Assembly (NCBI GenBank): GCA_013368325.1
Contig: JAACJK010000165.1
Location: 868,001-932,000, forward strand
From: Ephemerocybe angulata
Taxonomy: Eukaryota; Basidiomycota; Agaricomycetes; Agaricales; Psathyrellaceae
Length of the DNA: 64,000 bases
Reading direction: 5' to 3'
The notes beneath the pieces were generated by a model. The model was not told the DNA's origin and made no database searches. It saw nothing but the letters and a program-made list of their open reading frames with translations. The position numbers and the translations under genes are program-made. Shown here one piece after another: positions 46,387 to 59,377 of this stretch (positions are counted from its first letter, which is position 1; each line of letters starts with the position of its first letter).

Positions 46387-47310
46387 TCAAGGGATCAACG
46401 CCTCAATAGGCACATGATCAAAATCGCAGATCTCCACCTGCCGAACGAAATTCAACCGCCACTGCTCCCATCGCTGCGTATCTACCAGCCACATAGCGAG
46501 GTGAGCTACACTACGAATCTCAGGGACACTGCTACAAGGCAACCGTATTCCGCATTCCACGGCATTAACAGGATTTGTTGAATGATATGTACACGCTGCT
46601 GTTGGGGGCTTGAGAATGGAGGGCGACAGAAGCAGTCGCCTCCTTCTCCGCTTGGCATGTGCTTCAAACTCGAGATGTGGTAATGATTGTCACCGGGTAG
46701 TGCAGTTTCTGGCCACCGGCAAGAGCAGATTGCTGAAATCTGGTGGGGCATTTCGTAAAGATCGAATACGTTTGCTTTCTCCAACCAGGACTCCACCTCC
46801 GAGACGGCGCGTCACGTTTCCAATGTCAGAGATTCCCCTTCAGGTGCTTTTCTAGACAAATGCAACCCTTCATTCTATACACCCCCGATAAGGTAGAAAT
46901 AAAGGTAACAGTCGCGACGACACCGCGGTTGAGACTCCTTTGTTCGATGGGAAAAAGAAGGAAGTATTTTCCCTTCAGATACAATTCGATCCGGCATGTA
47001 GTAAGTGTTTGTAAATATCAGGCCAACTGGAAGCGTGCGTCCAAAAGTGGTGAAGGCGGGGGCCGGACATAACGCTGCGGGACATGGCCGTACCTGAACC
47101 ACTCTTGTGCATGTTCTCAAATTTCTCAAGGCTGATGGGGAACATTATCCATCATCTTAAATTGCTATCATTTGGATTCATCTTTTCATTCACTTGGAAC
47201 CAATGCTCCCTCTGCCGGCCTCAACAGCGTTCAAATACCGGACAGTACCCGACCCGCGACTCGCTTATTTCCTGATAATTCATCAGAAAGTCGGAAGTAT
47301 ATTCGAACAT
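46387..47310 (-). CDS. Hypothetical protein, multi-exon, splice model incomplete
   Basis: Not recognised. On the minus strand an ATG at 47310 opens MFEYTSDFLMNYQEISESRV; a donor near 47246 joins to LEKFENMHKSGSGTAMSRSV MSGPRLHHFWTHASSW (about 47020-47135). Further downstream comes EVESWLEKANVFDLYEMPHQ and on to QQQRVHIIQQILL (about 46576-46800), then a possible 38-nt intron and the last exon ending MWLVDTQRWEQWRLNFVRQV EICDFDHVPIEALIP at 46387. The protein-like composition in a single ordered direction supports a gene, but the junction between the second and third coding blocks was not resolved and frame disruptions are possible. It overlaps no other model and lies convergent with the Gal80-like pseudogene. 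Confidence 0.4.
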
Positions 47311-50300
47311 GAGTCTGTCACGGTGATGCACCCGTGATAGAGCCCTATAGAGACCCAGAAGCCGGCTCAAGAGCTCACATCAGTGCAAATACTGCAGCAT
47401 CTGAACCTGCAGCTACATATTACGACATACGTCTACGAACCCCAAATCCACCATCCGAATGCTCAGACGCCAAAATCACCTATGTACATACACAAAGCTC
47501 GCCAGATAAGATAAGACAGAAACCTCCAGAAACCCACATCAGAATCCTCAACATTTCTCATGGCTATCAAACATAACGCGACACGCACCCTTTATACTCG
47601 AGTATCATCGCCACGCACCACCCCTGCCCGAAGACTCGGAAGAGGCAATCCAACGCGTGCGTACCGCCGCCGGCCTAGATATCGCCAGCCAGTCACAACT
47701 ACTTCTTACATTGCCCAAGCAGGCCCAAGCCCACTTATAAGCTCGAGTGACAGTTGGTTTTGCCAGGTCGCTTTGACTGTGTGGGATCCAGTCCGATTGA
47801 CGGTGGGACCCAGAATCTATAGGATGCAGGAAGGGAAAAGGAAGCTAATTTGGTGTGGTGTGTGAGTCCGCTCTCAAGATCTCACAGCCTATCATTACTC
47901 GATGCTATTCGAATCCTCACGCGCTCATTGCGCGCTCAACTCAGAAAGGGGCGAAAGGAAGAGTGGCACGCCCTGGAGTAGATATAAGATATGAGATATA
48001 GCTTTGCAGCTCAGCGCTACGCACTCAAAACAAGTAGACTGGGCCACGGTGAATGAATGTCGAGGCTAGTTGAAGGTCGAAGAAACACCGTAGAGGGCAG
48101 ACGCCGGCCGGGCCTGAATGACGTCGGTGGCACCGGCGCTTAGATTAGATATCCACGCATTCATCCCTAGCGCGCGCCTAGAACCTCGACTCCTTCCCTC
48201 AACGCTTCGTCACCTCTTACCCACCCCTCCAATTTCTCCGAGGTAAGTATGTATATGTATGACGCGAACATATTCTGAGTGCTCTCGCTCCACTGACGCA
48301 ACGCCCAGTGAACTTGTACCCATGTACCGGCGAATCAGCTTGAACTTGCCATTAATTCTGATCGATGAACGGTGTTTACTTATTTTAGCCACAAGGCCCA
48401 GGCCCAGGGCAATCGAAGTCTGGAGAGTAACGAAGCCATAAATAGGGACACAGGGACTCTGAGGCACAGCGAGAAGGATGCCTGCCCGGAGCATGAATGG
48501 ACCAACTGTCCGCTCGAGCTCGTACGGTGACTATGGTATTTACCGGCTCAGTGCTCCCGCTCGATGCGGAGAAGCCTGGAGAAGCCTCTTCACGAAGTAG
48601 TAGGTCGCCTGAGATTACACTACATATGATAAATGCAGTGAGGTCATCCACCATGACAGCGCGTACTTACTGAGTGCCTATGTGCCATGCAGCTCATGCA
48701 GCCTCTGGGAAAAGAACTCGCAAAGGCGCATGGGGCGGCGCATATCGTATAGACAAAGCGTAGTTCTGTATTGCGCAGCGCAACTCACATAGGCTTCCTC
48801 TATCTTGTCTGCTTGACTTTCTGAGCACCCAAACTAGACGCTGCGTCTTGGCAGTCAGACACCTCTAGTGCCGCATATAGCAGTTTGCTCTCTGGGCTGT
48901 CTTTCATACATACGTCTGTCTGCTTAAGCTAACTCCCTTCTAATGCAGCTAGCCAGTGGCAGTTAATGATCAGCAGACCACCGCCCGGAGCCGGGACGTC
49001 TACCTCATAGCCACCCTCCCCTCCCTAGCTCCTTCCTTCCCTTCACTTCTCCCTTATCGCTTAGCCTAAGAATCCCAAGCCTTCCCTTCCCGACCCGCGC
49101 TTCGCTCCTTCTCAAGTAGGAACAAGGAACAATTAAGTACAACGGGCTCCCATCCCAGCCTTTATAAGCTCGTCACGCCCCAATATCAAAAAAGAAGCGG
49201 CACGCTCTTCTCCTTCTCTTCTTCATAGAACGTCGAAGCTAACAGCAAGTGCTACTTGCTATAGGTAGGCTCAATCGGAAGAGATGAATACATCATCTTA
49301 ATAGGGCAGTTGCGCCGGTAAATTGAGGACACGAGGCGCGCTATGTACGGTTATGCTCAGGCTCAGGCCCAGGGATACCCGGGACGGGGTGCGAGAAGCA
49401 CCGGATCCTCGCATCACCCCGCATCAACTCTACATCTATGTATATCTGCATGAGAAGGGTGTGATACGATCCATCTACCCATTCGTTCATTCATTCGGTC
49501 GTTGACAGCGATAGCTACATCCATCTGCACGAATAGGTACTTTGCTGGACGGGACTGAACAAGGGCCCTGTGCGGCCCCGTCCTAGCCGCGCCAGGACGG
49601 AACTCGAAAGAAAAAGGAAAGAACGACAGATGGGGTTGGAGGTAGGGACCAAGCCAGAAAGAAGAAGGCCCCGGCAACCCATTTCGAGGCAATTCAAATT
49701 TCAGGCCATCAATCACGACATTCCATCCCCTCCCATATGAATATCACCCATCATCCCATTGTCCTCCTAGCCCAGAACGAACTTGGGCTAGTGCTGAATA
49801 GCGATAGATACGAGTAAGTATGTAGATGTCACGCGCCTGAAATAGTTTGGGGAGGCTCGGTACGATGGGGAGAACGTGCAAGTATACTGCCTATACATCC
49901 CATTGTATGCCCCAGTACGAAGAAAGCCGGCCGCACTCTACATTGGCGTGTAGGAAAGGAAAGAGCCGACCGGACTCTCGAAATCACGATCCACCCACCC
50001 ACCAATGGCCCCCGGACGTACTCAGCACACCTATGTAATCGCACAGAGGTACGAAAACAGCACTTCTTTCGTAGCAGTCAGAAGACTCTGCCCCACAAAA
50101 ACCAAGGCCACGCGACCTACTACACATGAGCCACAGGAAGTATAAAGAACTTATAAGCACCCGTCCGTCGTCATGAGCATTCCACGCCGCGGGTGCCTTC
50201 TGGTGCCTTTCGATATATATATAGTGTTATGCCCCCGCATCGCGTGCTCGAGACTACAGTACGAGCGGGCGGGCGGGCGCCGCGGGTCTAATAGTTAATA

Positions 50301-52657
50301 CGTTATACCCCGCGTGCCTCGAGACTCGAGTCGATAAGTATGAGTATGAGATGTTCGAGGAAGAGAAAGGCTTCGTCTAAGTAGCTTTAGAGAGGTTTAG
50401 AGTCAGTTATTCAAGTACGAATTTGAATGAATAGCACACCAGTCAGTCAGTCAGTCAGTCAAGCTTGCAACGATAACAAATTGAACTATCCAAAGATTCA
50501 GCACAAAACAAAACCAATATTACATTCATCCATCCATCCATCCATCCAACAGACGGTTGAACGAACGAACGAACGACGAATCTAATACAAAGAATACAAA
50601 GAATACAAAGAGACAAATTCCGATTCAAGTTCTTCGAGATAACGAGAAATCATTTTTGGTGTAGGGAGGGTGGGGATGCGTCTCGTAGAGAAAGCAGCGA
50701 GGCGAGGCGGTGAAAGATGAGGGAGAGCCGAGTCGACGTGGGTATGTAGAGAGTCAGGGTAGGAAAAATGCGGGGTAATGGCCGCATGTAAGAGTAGGTA
50801 TATCGGAGGATATACTGAGTAGAGAGGGTACAGTGTCCTCCTCCACAGCGAAACGCGAAACGAGAAACGCGAAACGCAAAACAAGAACACGGGACAGGGA
50901 GCACCGTCCAATCCAATCCAATCCAATCCGAACTGGCGATACTGAAGATGACAGCGATGATAGGGAAGACTCGAAGGAAGGAGGAAGGGGGAAACGACTC
51001 TTCCGAATCCTTCTTCGACTGTTGCGAAAGCCAGCCTTGATAGGGGCACCACATCTCAGCCCATCGAAAACCCTCGAAACACCTCTCGTTTCAACACCAG
51101 GTCCAGGGAAATCACAAGCAACCCCTCCCATCTCTCGCCTCTTCGCCTCTCTTCTCGCCTCCTCCTCGAAACACCAGCCAATTCCAAATTTCAAAATCCA
51201 AATTACCCGACGTTGGCAGTGCACCAACGAACGAAACGAACGGAGCCCCCACCGCACCCTGCTCGGACTTCAGTGGGCGAGGTCGGGCCTCGTCGGGTGC
51301 ACTGGTGGAGCCGCGAGCGTTTGAGCGTTTGAGCTCGCGATGGCAGGCGATGGACTGCGATGCGATGGAGAGCGAAGTTGGAAAGATGGAGATGGAGAGA
51401 CCTGAGAGACGCCGGCGACCAAAGCCCAAACGTCGGATAATTGATTGATGCACGGGCGGATCGAGGTCCTCTTATGTGATCGAGGTATGATAATGCGGAG
51501 CGGGATCCGGTCTCCTCGAACCGCCTCACCTCACCTCGACGCTGGGATAGGGGCGCGGGGTGGAATGGAAGGGAATGGATTGGAAGGGGCGATGCGAGGG
51601 ATACGAGTAGCCGTCGGCCGAGGATGAGAACGAGAACGATGAAGGTAGCAAGCCTGACGAGATTCGTGTTTTGTAAGACCTTTCTCGTCTGTAATGAAGA
51701 GGGGAGGGGGAGAGGGGCAAGGGGCGACGGGGAGATGGGAGTAGCCAGTAGCCAGTAGCCATCGGCCGAGGATGAGGATAAGACGAGGATAAGGGAGGGG
51801 ATAAGGGAGAGAGCGCGCAGGGGAAGTAGATAAGAAAGACCAGAAGATAGAAAGATAAAGGGGGAAGAGTCAGAGTCAGAGTAAAGACAGAGGCCATCGT
51901 CGAGACGATACAGAACCAAAACGAACCAAAACGAAACAGAATGAGAACGATAAGTAAAACGTACGAAGCCAAAACTAAGTAAGTAAGTAAGTAAGAAAGT
52001 AAGTAAGTAAAACACAAAGCCCAATCCGTATATAAGATGAGAGGAGATGAGAGGAGAGGAGAGGAGAGGGGAGGGGATAGAGAGGTAGAGAGACCAACAA
52101 ACACACAACACACATTAGATAGTACAACAACAACGATCTCGAGGCACATTCCATTCATTCATTCATTCATTCTTCATAACCCTCTCGGGATAAAACTAAT
52201 CTGTACTAAGTAGAAATAAGGGGGTTGTTCGTTGGTTGGTTGGTAATACAAGGGTCACAGACACGGCGAGGCTAGACGAAGATAGGTGGGTAGGGAGGAG
52301 AGTCACAGACACAGAGGTAGGTAGATGGGTGGGTAGGGAAGGGTCACAGACGCATGGCGGGGTGAGCGAAGGGGTAAGCGAGACAAGTCACAGACAAGGG
52401 AAGAAAGACAGACGGGATAGATAGAGTCAGACACATGCATAAATAAAAGAGACGGAACAGGAAAGACGAGGACGAGGGGACGAGGAGGGAGGGTATACAA
52501 CGGGGTATCAAATACAAACAGGCTCGAGGCGGGGCATCATACCAATACAGAGCTAGAGGGGTCGTTCAATCGGTCGGTCGGTCGACGCTCAGCGGTCGCG
52601 GTCGCGGTCACTCGATCGCTCCCAAGCTCGCTCGCAAGCTCGCGCTCGCTCGCTCGC
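47311..52657. other. Large gene-poor interval, rich in simple repeats towards its right end
   Basis: No recognised gene in 5.3 kb. A start-less open frame at about 47518-47741 (+) looks protein-like (EEAIQRVRTAAGLDIASQSQ) but is isolated. The long open frames at 50582-52158 on the minus strand are low-complexity Ser/Leu/Pro translations of GA-rich DNA and are not supported. Part of 50.5-52.6 kb may be a long 3' UTR or an RNA downstream of the bHLH gene; nothing in the sequence proves this. Confidence 0.5.
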
Positions 52658-52660
52658 TCA
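50441..52660. repeat. Dense array of microsatellites
   Basis: Successive short tandem repeats: GTCA-type at 50441-50460, CATC at 50523-50548, GAAC at 50559-50576, ATACAAAGA at 50585-50610, AATCC at about 50907-50928, AAGT at 51975-52010, GA-rich runs at 52035-52095, ATTC at 52152-52172, GGTC at 52570-52584 and GCTC at about 52626-52659. The right end touches the stop codon of the bHLH gene. Confidence 0.8.
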
Positions 52661-54254
52661 AAGCATCATCCCAAACACACCCCCCATCGCGCCCGCGCCG
52701 ACCACCATCCCGCCCATCCCCTGCATCCCAGACATCCCGTGTCCATGCCCCCCCATCCCCATCATCATCCCATGTCCATGCCCCGGATGCCCCGCACCCT
52801 GCCCATGCCCCCCATGTCCCCCGTACCCGCCCATCGGCCCTTGAGACCCGTTCATGGGTCCCTGTCCATTCATCCCTCCCTGCCCAGGACCTTGAGGTGG
52901 GTAACCGGGACCGAACGCCCCCGGCCCAAGCTCATACGCCGGACTCCCACTCCCACTACTCCGTTGTTGATCCCTCCTCATCGGCACCCCCGCAAAACCG
53001 GTCGGACTCCCGCTCCCGCTCCGCCCGCTCGGGCTGTGGCCCCCGCTCATGCTGTGGGTGCTCTGCGCGGGGCTCGCGCTCCCCGCCGAGTGGTTGCTCC
53101 CGTTGCCCCCTCCGTTCGCATTCCCATTAGCGTTGTGTCCGCCGTGGTTGCTCCCGTTGTGGTTAGGGCCGTTGTGGTTGGAGTTGGGGTTGGGGCCGTT
53201 GTGATTGCCACTGTGGTTGGAGTTGGGGTTGGGAGTGGAGTTGTTGAGAGGCCCGTCCCGGCTGACGGGCGGGGTAAAAAGGGCGCCCGCACCATTGCCT
53301 TCAGGCCCGTATCCGCGCGGGATGTTATGCGCAAACGGGTTGCCCGCCCCATTGCCCCCCTTCGCATTCACACCCCTGCCCTCCTCCTCGATGAACGCCT
53401 GCAGATGATGATGCCCATACGCCGGGCCAGGATACCCCTGCACGTACGCAGGCGGTCCCTGCGGGCCAGGGCCCATATACCCCTGGTGATGCACCTGCGC
53501 CTGGTGATGATGCTGGACGGGCATCGCAACAGGACTCTCCTCCTCATACCCCCCCTGCGCCATCCCCCAATCATCCTCCTCCCCCTCCCCCTCCTCCTCC
53601 CCCCTCCTTGCCCCGCCGCAGTCATCTCCGCGCTCACCATAACCGCATCCATCTCCCCGTGCACCACCACCGCGAAGCCTTCACTGCGGAGAGGCTCGTC
53701 GACGGTGGGCAGGCCGGCGCGGTCGCGCCACTGGTTGAGCTCGCGGCGGAGGGCGTCGGACTCGGCTTTTAGGAGGCGGAGTTCGCGGGAGGCGAGTAAG
53801 CGGTGGCGCCGGGAGGCGTGGATGTGTGCGATGCTGCTGTTTACGATTGAGGATTTGGAGGGGCGCCGGATTTGGGAGAGGTTGGGGAGGAGGGCGGCGA
53901 GGTCCTGTGGGCGCAAGCGAGCAAGGGATGGTTAGTAAAGGAGATACGGGAGGGTGAAGGGGGACGTACGAGGAAGCGACCGTTGAGAGTCTCGCGGCGC
54001 TGGCGCTCGACGGCGTTGTGGGTGGCGCGGCGCTCGGCGGTGTTGGCGCGGCGCGACGGCTTGCGTTTGATGTTTCCGTTGTTGTTGTTGGTATTAGTGC
54101 TCGTGGCATTGTTGTTGTTAGTGCTCTTGGTGTTGGTGGACCCGGTGGTGGTGGGCGACTGCGCGTCGGCGGCGTCCTGGGTGTGGGCGGCGGCGTCGGC
54201 GGCGGGGGAGACGGGCGACACGGGGGTCGGGGGTTCGGGGATCGTCATGGCCAT
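52658..54254 (-). CDS. bHLH transcription factor
   Basis: Exons 53970-54254, 53638-53904 and 52658-53596 give 496 residues. The basic region and helix 1 read ERRATHNAVERQRRETLNGR with the His-Glu-Arg pattern of E-box (CANNTG) binders; the intron falls just after helix 1 (FL|DLAALLPNL). The loop and helix 2 are RRPSKSSIVNSSIAHIHA, and a Leu-rich coiled coil follows (LLASRELRLLKAESDALRRE). The last ~310 residues are low complexity: Gly, Asn, His and Pro repeats ending in Gly/Met-rich sequence, presumably disordered activation or condensate-type sequence. Intron 2 is 41 nt and lies in a G-rich stretch; it was placed because both reading frames meet only with that removal. Nuclear; target genes unknown. 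Confidence 0.87.
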
Positions 54255-57200
54255 TGTGCGAAAGATAAGGAGTGTTGGTGGGCTACGCGATTGCTCAGCG
54301 GACGCCGGTTCGAGGTGGCTTCAAGTTGCGGTTAGGCGGGTGGCTTGTGGTGGTAGTGGAGAAGCGGGTCAATGCGTCTGTGTGTACTCGTGTGTGTGGC
54401 GGGTTCGCGAGCAGGGCTCAAGCGATGGCGGTGGGATGGAGCCGGCAAGGGTCGCGAGGTGGCTATAGTAGGGGGTGGTCAGTGCGCGGTCGCTAGATAA
54501 GAAGCGGGAGATGTGCGTACTCCAGGCGGTGTCCTTGGGACGGCTGTAGGCGAGGCGGAGAGAAGGAGAGAGAGAGGGTGGTGGAAGAGCTAAGGGCCCA
54601 TCAGCAGCCCAGCTAAACAGCCCATAAATCCATCCTCAGATCACCCCACTTCCGATCGGGGCTACCACCTCCCACGCTCTTTTTTCTTCTCAAGTCCCTC
54701 GGCAATCACCATCACGCCACGCACGCGCAAATACCATCATCATACAGCATCCGCTTTGGTGCTCTTTGGCTGGATATGGGCGGTCCTGTCAGATCTAACC
54801 AGAGATCGAGCTCTCTCTCCAATCTTTCCGAGTCGTCGTTGTCGAGAGGCTCCTCCTGTTTCCGATCCCCGCCACCGTTGGCATGATTTGTGCACCCGAC
54901 TCGCGATGCCCCTTGTCTCTGAGTCCTCGCCTCCTCCATCGCGACGACGCGACCTCAACACGCCTCTGCCCTGCTTGATCACCGGTCTCCGCCTCTCCCT
55001 CCCCCGTGATTCCGGACAAAGAAAGCCAGCCCCTAGCGCTCCCACCGCACGCCAGTCAGTAACCAAGGCGGCCCCCCTACGCGCGCCAAGAGCCGCCAAG
55101 GCACAGAAGCCAGCTCTATCTCTCAATGCACGCACGCACTATCAGGCCTTCTTCCTACTAGATAGAGGGATAGATAGACGACCCACAAGTATAGATAAGT
55201 GGTGTAGTCTCTGCATAGATGCGCTTTATCTCCCTCCCTTAAAGGCACCGGCGAAACGAAACTCCAAACTCCAATCCAGGACTCCGAGCGCCCGGCCCGT
55301 CGCCAAACTGCTCCCGCCGCCCGTCCCATGATCCAGTCATCCATGATCCATCCCACCTTCCAGTCCGCCTCCGAGTCAGCGCACAGAAGACGGTTTCCCA
55401 CTTCCAATGTTACTCGTGATGTATTTAAGTATTGACTACATACTCTGCTATGCAGCAAGGAAGTGGGTCGGTCGGTCGGTGATCCTCCGACCATCCACTG
55501 CACGCCCCGCTCAGCCCGACTAGGTATATTGGATGTACTGTAGCCGCACGGACCCCCGAGCCTTTGCCGGGCCCGCTCTCGGAGCGGGATCGGGATTAGA
55601 TTATTTAACAGCCTCATCCGGTCGCGATGCCGAATGAGATGAAACGAATGAACGAATGAATAATGATTGTTAATTGGGGTGTTGGTTGCTTAGCGGGTTG
55701 GTTTTAGCTGTGGTATGGAAGGGAGATAGGGGTTTGTAAGTCGGAAGTACATATGTAGGCGAAATGGAATTAATGGAGGCGGTAGGAATGGATATGGGTC
55801 CGTTTGGGTAGGTATCAATCATACGATCTACTCTATGCGCAGGGGAGGTAGAATATTGCTACCCAAAAGATAACTTGCGATGAATAGGGAGCTAAAATAA
55901 GTCTGTCTAAATCCCGACAGAGACGGAGAACCACATCCCCCGCAAACGACCAACTCCATTCCCTAAGCCGCTTTAACCCACCCTGTATGATATATGGAAT
56001 GAAGGGAGCGCTACCATACTAACGCGATAACGCAGGCACACCGCCAGACACTGTTATGCGTTGGGGTAAAGCACCATTATCAGAAGTAGAGTATGAGAAG
56101 AGATTCTGGCACACCGATGAAGTGTCGTCATCGTACTCCTGCAGTACGGACTTAGATGTTGGAACCACAGAGCGAGGCAGGCAGGTGCATACCATGTCCC
56201 ATATGCACTGCAATCCCGCAATCCCTACAGACGAGCGAACGCAGGGGTCGAACGACGACGGCTGGTGGACGGCGCTTGATCTGGGTGAATGAGTACCTGT
56301 CTAATGAAATGGGCGCTAACCAAACAACGCCTCAAGCGCTGGTTACGCTACATCTACAGCACGAGCGTCTACGAAGCTGGGCTTAATGTATGACTCACAC
56401 TCCCCAACCGCACAAAGTACGCAGTATACATTGTATTAGAATGGATGACTGCGGGGAAAGGCCACCCTACATCCGGCGATCGATTCGAGTCTTCCCACTC
56501 GGGCATAGTATTACGAGAGGGAAAAGCAAGGTTGAAGGAGGAGACATCCGGGGTGTGTGGGTGCGTCGTTGCTAGACGCCCGTCAGTATTATGAAGGACA
56601 AAGGACAAAGGAACCTCTGTCAGTTCATTTGAGTGACTGAAGCCGTTCCCTAGTAAGCAGGTCATTTCAAGCTCTGATGCAATGACGACGATTGAATGTT
56701 CGGATGTTCAACGGAACTCTCTCTCTAACCTTCGATCCTTCCATCGGGAAGGGGAGTCGACGGTCGCAAAGATACATATTACACAAAGCTGTACTCTCCA
56801 AACCACGAACCTCACCTAATACAACCTCGAACGCATCCCAGACGCACCATGCCTCCGAGTCCGAGTCACACCTCGATCGCACCTCTTGGATTAGCGATCA
56901 AATGAATGATCTGGCCCTGCCAACTCAGATCATTAGACGCCCAGGCCGCGGCGCGGCATCATCATGTACAAGGAAGGACGGACATACGTGGTGACTCCAC
57001 CAGAAATGCAGTGTCGGATATACATCTCCCCGAGCCCGGTCGGTTGGGCGCCAATTCCGCGGCTTCCATATATACATCCATCCATCCATCTATTCGTACA
57101 TCTATCTGCCAGGCCAAAAACACCAAATACACGTCGTTCAAGTTGTAGTACCCGAGGAATCAGATCCAAACATCACCAAGTACATAGAATTCGAAGACTT

Positions 57201-58846
57201 GTACATACATACACAGCGAGGTTAATAATATCGAGAAACTTCACTTCGACCTTGACATCGAACAGGAATAAGAAGAAGGTGTGTTGAATGATGTGGTGGA
57301 GCTTTATGTACATACCTCGGAGTGCGTGTGCAAATAGACGCCATAAAAGAGAACAACACCTCGACTGCGCACCGATCCAGAATCAAAGCAACCAATATAA
57401 ATCTGCGCGGGGTACGTAAGAGTCTAAGACTCTAAGACTCAGAGGCTCCAGGCTGTGTACATAGAACTTAGATAAGTACCAGCCGCCGGGTACTAGAGTC
57501 CCCGGTGCCTAACATCTAAATCGCAGTGCCTGCCAGTGCCTGCCACTCCGAGCGCCCGTCCATCTCCCCGACTGCCAGTGTTGAAACAATCAACTTCGTG
57601 TAGGAGTACTAAGCAGAGACTCGGAGGCATAACATGGCACGTCGACTTACACCAGTGGTGGACGTTACAAAGTATATGCGCACATACATCCTCCCTGAAT
57701 GGCTACTTACGGCGTCTTCACCCCGACGAGGAGGCCCTGATGAGCGCCCACCAGAACCCGGATCAAAAGTCGACGCTCCCCGACCAAGCAACGGAACAAG
57801 GTCGGCCGCGGGTGCTTGGGTAAGAAGTAAGTTTCGCATCCTTGCCTGTCGTGGCTGGTTGCATACTATGTATGGTAAGAATAGTGAGACTAGTGGGTAA
57901 GCGTCTCCCCTTGGTCTACGTACACACATAAGCCAAGCCGGGGTATCCGGGCTCGTGGGCGGTGGAACTCAGAGGATTTGGGACGTACATATCAAGTACG
58001 CGGGGGTACGTACATACGTACAGATGTACCTTACGAATCTGACGGTTCTGCCTTCGAACGGTTGAACTTCTCTTCGTTTCAAAGATATCGCGTTGGTAAG
58101 AGGTCAGGTCGTCTACGTAGCACTGGTTGGAGAAGGGAGATAGGGATTGTTGAATGTTGATTGAGAGTCGAGACTTGGGGACCTTCGTCTTGGTGACTGT
58201 GTTGACAGATGATGACGGGGACGACGACGTTAGCAGAAGATTAAGTAACGGCGGCTGCGAAACGCCGGAGTTTGGTGAATGATGCAGGATCTGTACCTCG
58301 TCCCGGGCAAGCGTCCCGAAGACTGCCAGCTAACCTCCTCTACTCCATAGAATATAATCCTCATCTCCCCAGAGTGCACACAGAACTCTTCCTCTTCCTC
58401 AATTGTATTTGTGAAGAGTGCAACGAGGCCTCCAAGTTGCCTCCAAGCAATGACAAAACAGACAGGCACCTCGCCCCGTGTCACATTCGTATGTACACAT
58501 TGCAGAGTCGTACTTATGCGGCAATTCGAACCCTGGGGTCCAAGCCACCCCGTCATGACGGAAAACGTGCCCCGAGATCCGTGGTGGCGCAGCACGTTCC
58601 AGCCACCGGCGAAATTCTCTCTAAAGGCCTGCCCAGTGCCCATTCAGTCAGTCGATTTTCACCCCAGAACTTGAAACGTGGTTCGGATTTCAGTGCTTTC
58701 GTGGACTGTACTATGATATAGCGGCGCTCAGGCTTATCGCCTGTCAGGATATCGTTGCAAGTCAAGAGTGCCAGCCGTCGGACCCTCGATCGTATCGCAT
58801 TTCTTGGAGATCGTAGTGGCTGGACTCATCGTTCGCTCGTTGTCAT
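54255..58846. other. Gene-poor interval upstream of the bHLH gene
   Basis: No recognised gene. The open frame at 54756-55331 (+) is Arg/Pro/Ser-rich without motifs; frames at 58230-58721 are open on both strands over the same bases, which argues for composition rather than coding. The first ~0.5 kb upstream of 54254 should be the bHLH promoter. Confidence 0.45.
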
Positions 58847-59377
58847 GACCGGCAAAGTCCTGTCCAACGCCGTCGTGTCCAATAACCGGCCGGTCCACCG
58901 AGCCGAATTGGGAATGCCGCGCGTGACTGGCGGTCACACAAAATGAGGAGAGGCGCGAGCGTCGGGGAGCATAGTGGCCTGGCGTGGCCCAATTACATGA
59001 AGTAGGCTGGTCATCTGGTGAGGAGTTTGGGTGTTTTCACCCTGCATAACATGATCCGTGAGGAGCGCTTAAATTATGGTTATGTTTCCCGTAAATTAGT
59101 GGTGTGTAAAAATTCAATTTTTGCGGTTCTTAGTAGCACCACATAAATGGACTTGAAGACCCAGGAATAGTTGGGGGTGGCTGCTCCAAAGGATTCTCTA
59201 TGTATATCATTCCATGAAGTATAATGTCCACGCAGAAGGTCACAAAGCTGGGCAAGGAGGCCACCATCCTTCGCCCGCCCTCTGGTGTGACGCTCTGTCA
59301 CGCCGCGTCGGGAGCCGGAAACCCCGCCGGATATTGGACCGGTAATTGGACATGACGGATTGGACAGGACTTTGCCG
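58847..59377. repeat. Inverted-repeat element, MITE-like
   Basis: Arms 58847-58940 and 59284-59377 are reverse complements of each other with roughly 80% identity by eye. Landmarks on the left arm: ACCGGCAAAGTCCTGTCCAA, then GTGTCCAAT.ACCGG, GGTCCA, and GCGTGAC..GCG.TCACAC. Weaker similarity extends inward (GTGGCCT, GCCCA). The core of ~340 nt has no coding capacity. This is compatible with a non-autonomous DNA transposon or two inverted copies of a short repeat; target-site duplications were not identified. Confidence 0.55.

Noticed and set aside
47518..47741. Plus-strand open frame with protein-like sequence (EEAIQRVRTAAGLDIASQSQ)
   Set aside because: No start codon, no joinable upstream exon and an immediate stop upstream; at best an isolated fragment.
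50582..52158. Minus-strand open frames up to ~300 codons
   Set aside because: They are translations of GA/CT-rich low-complexity DNA with Ser, Leu and Pro runs, overlap each other in all frames and show no family motif.
52739..53935. 398-codon plus-strand frame opposite the bHLH gene
   Set aside because: Shadow of the Gly/Asn/His-rich C-terminal region and helix-loop-helix exon; Arg/Pro-rich without any motif.
54756..55331. 191-codon plus-strand open frame upstream of the bHLH gene
   Set aside because: Arg/Pro/Ser-rich, no motif, an equally open frame on the opposite strand, and no splice partners.
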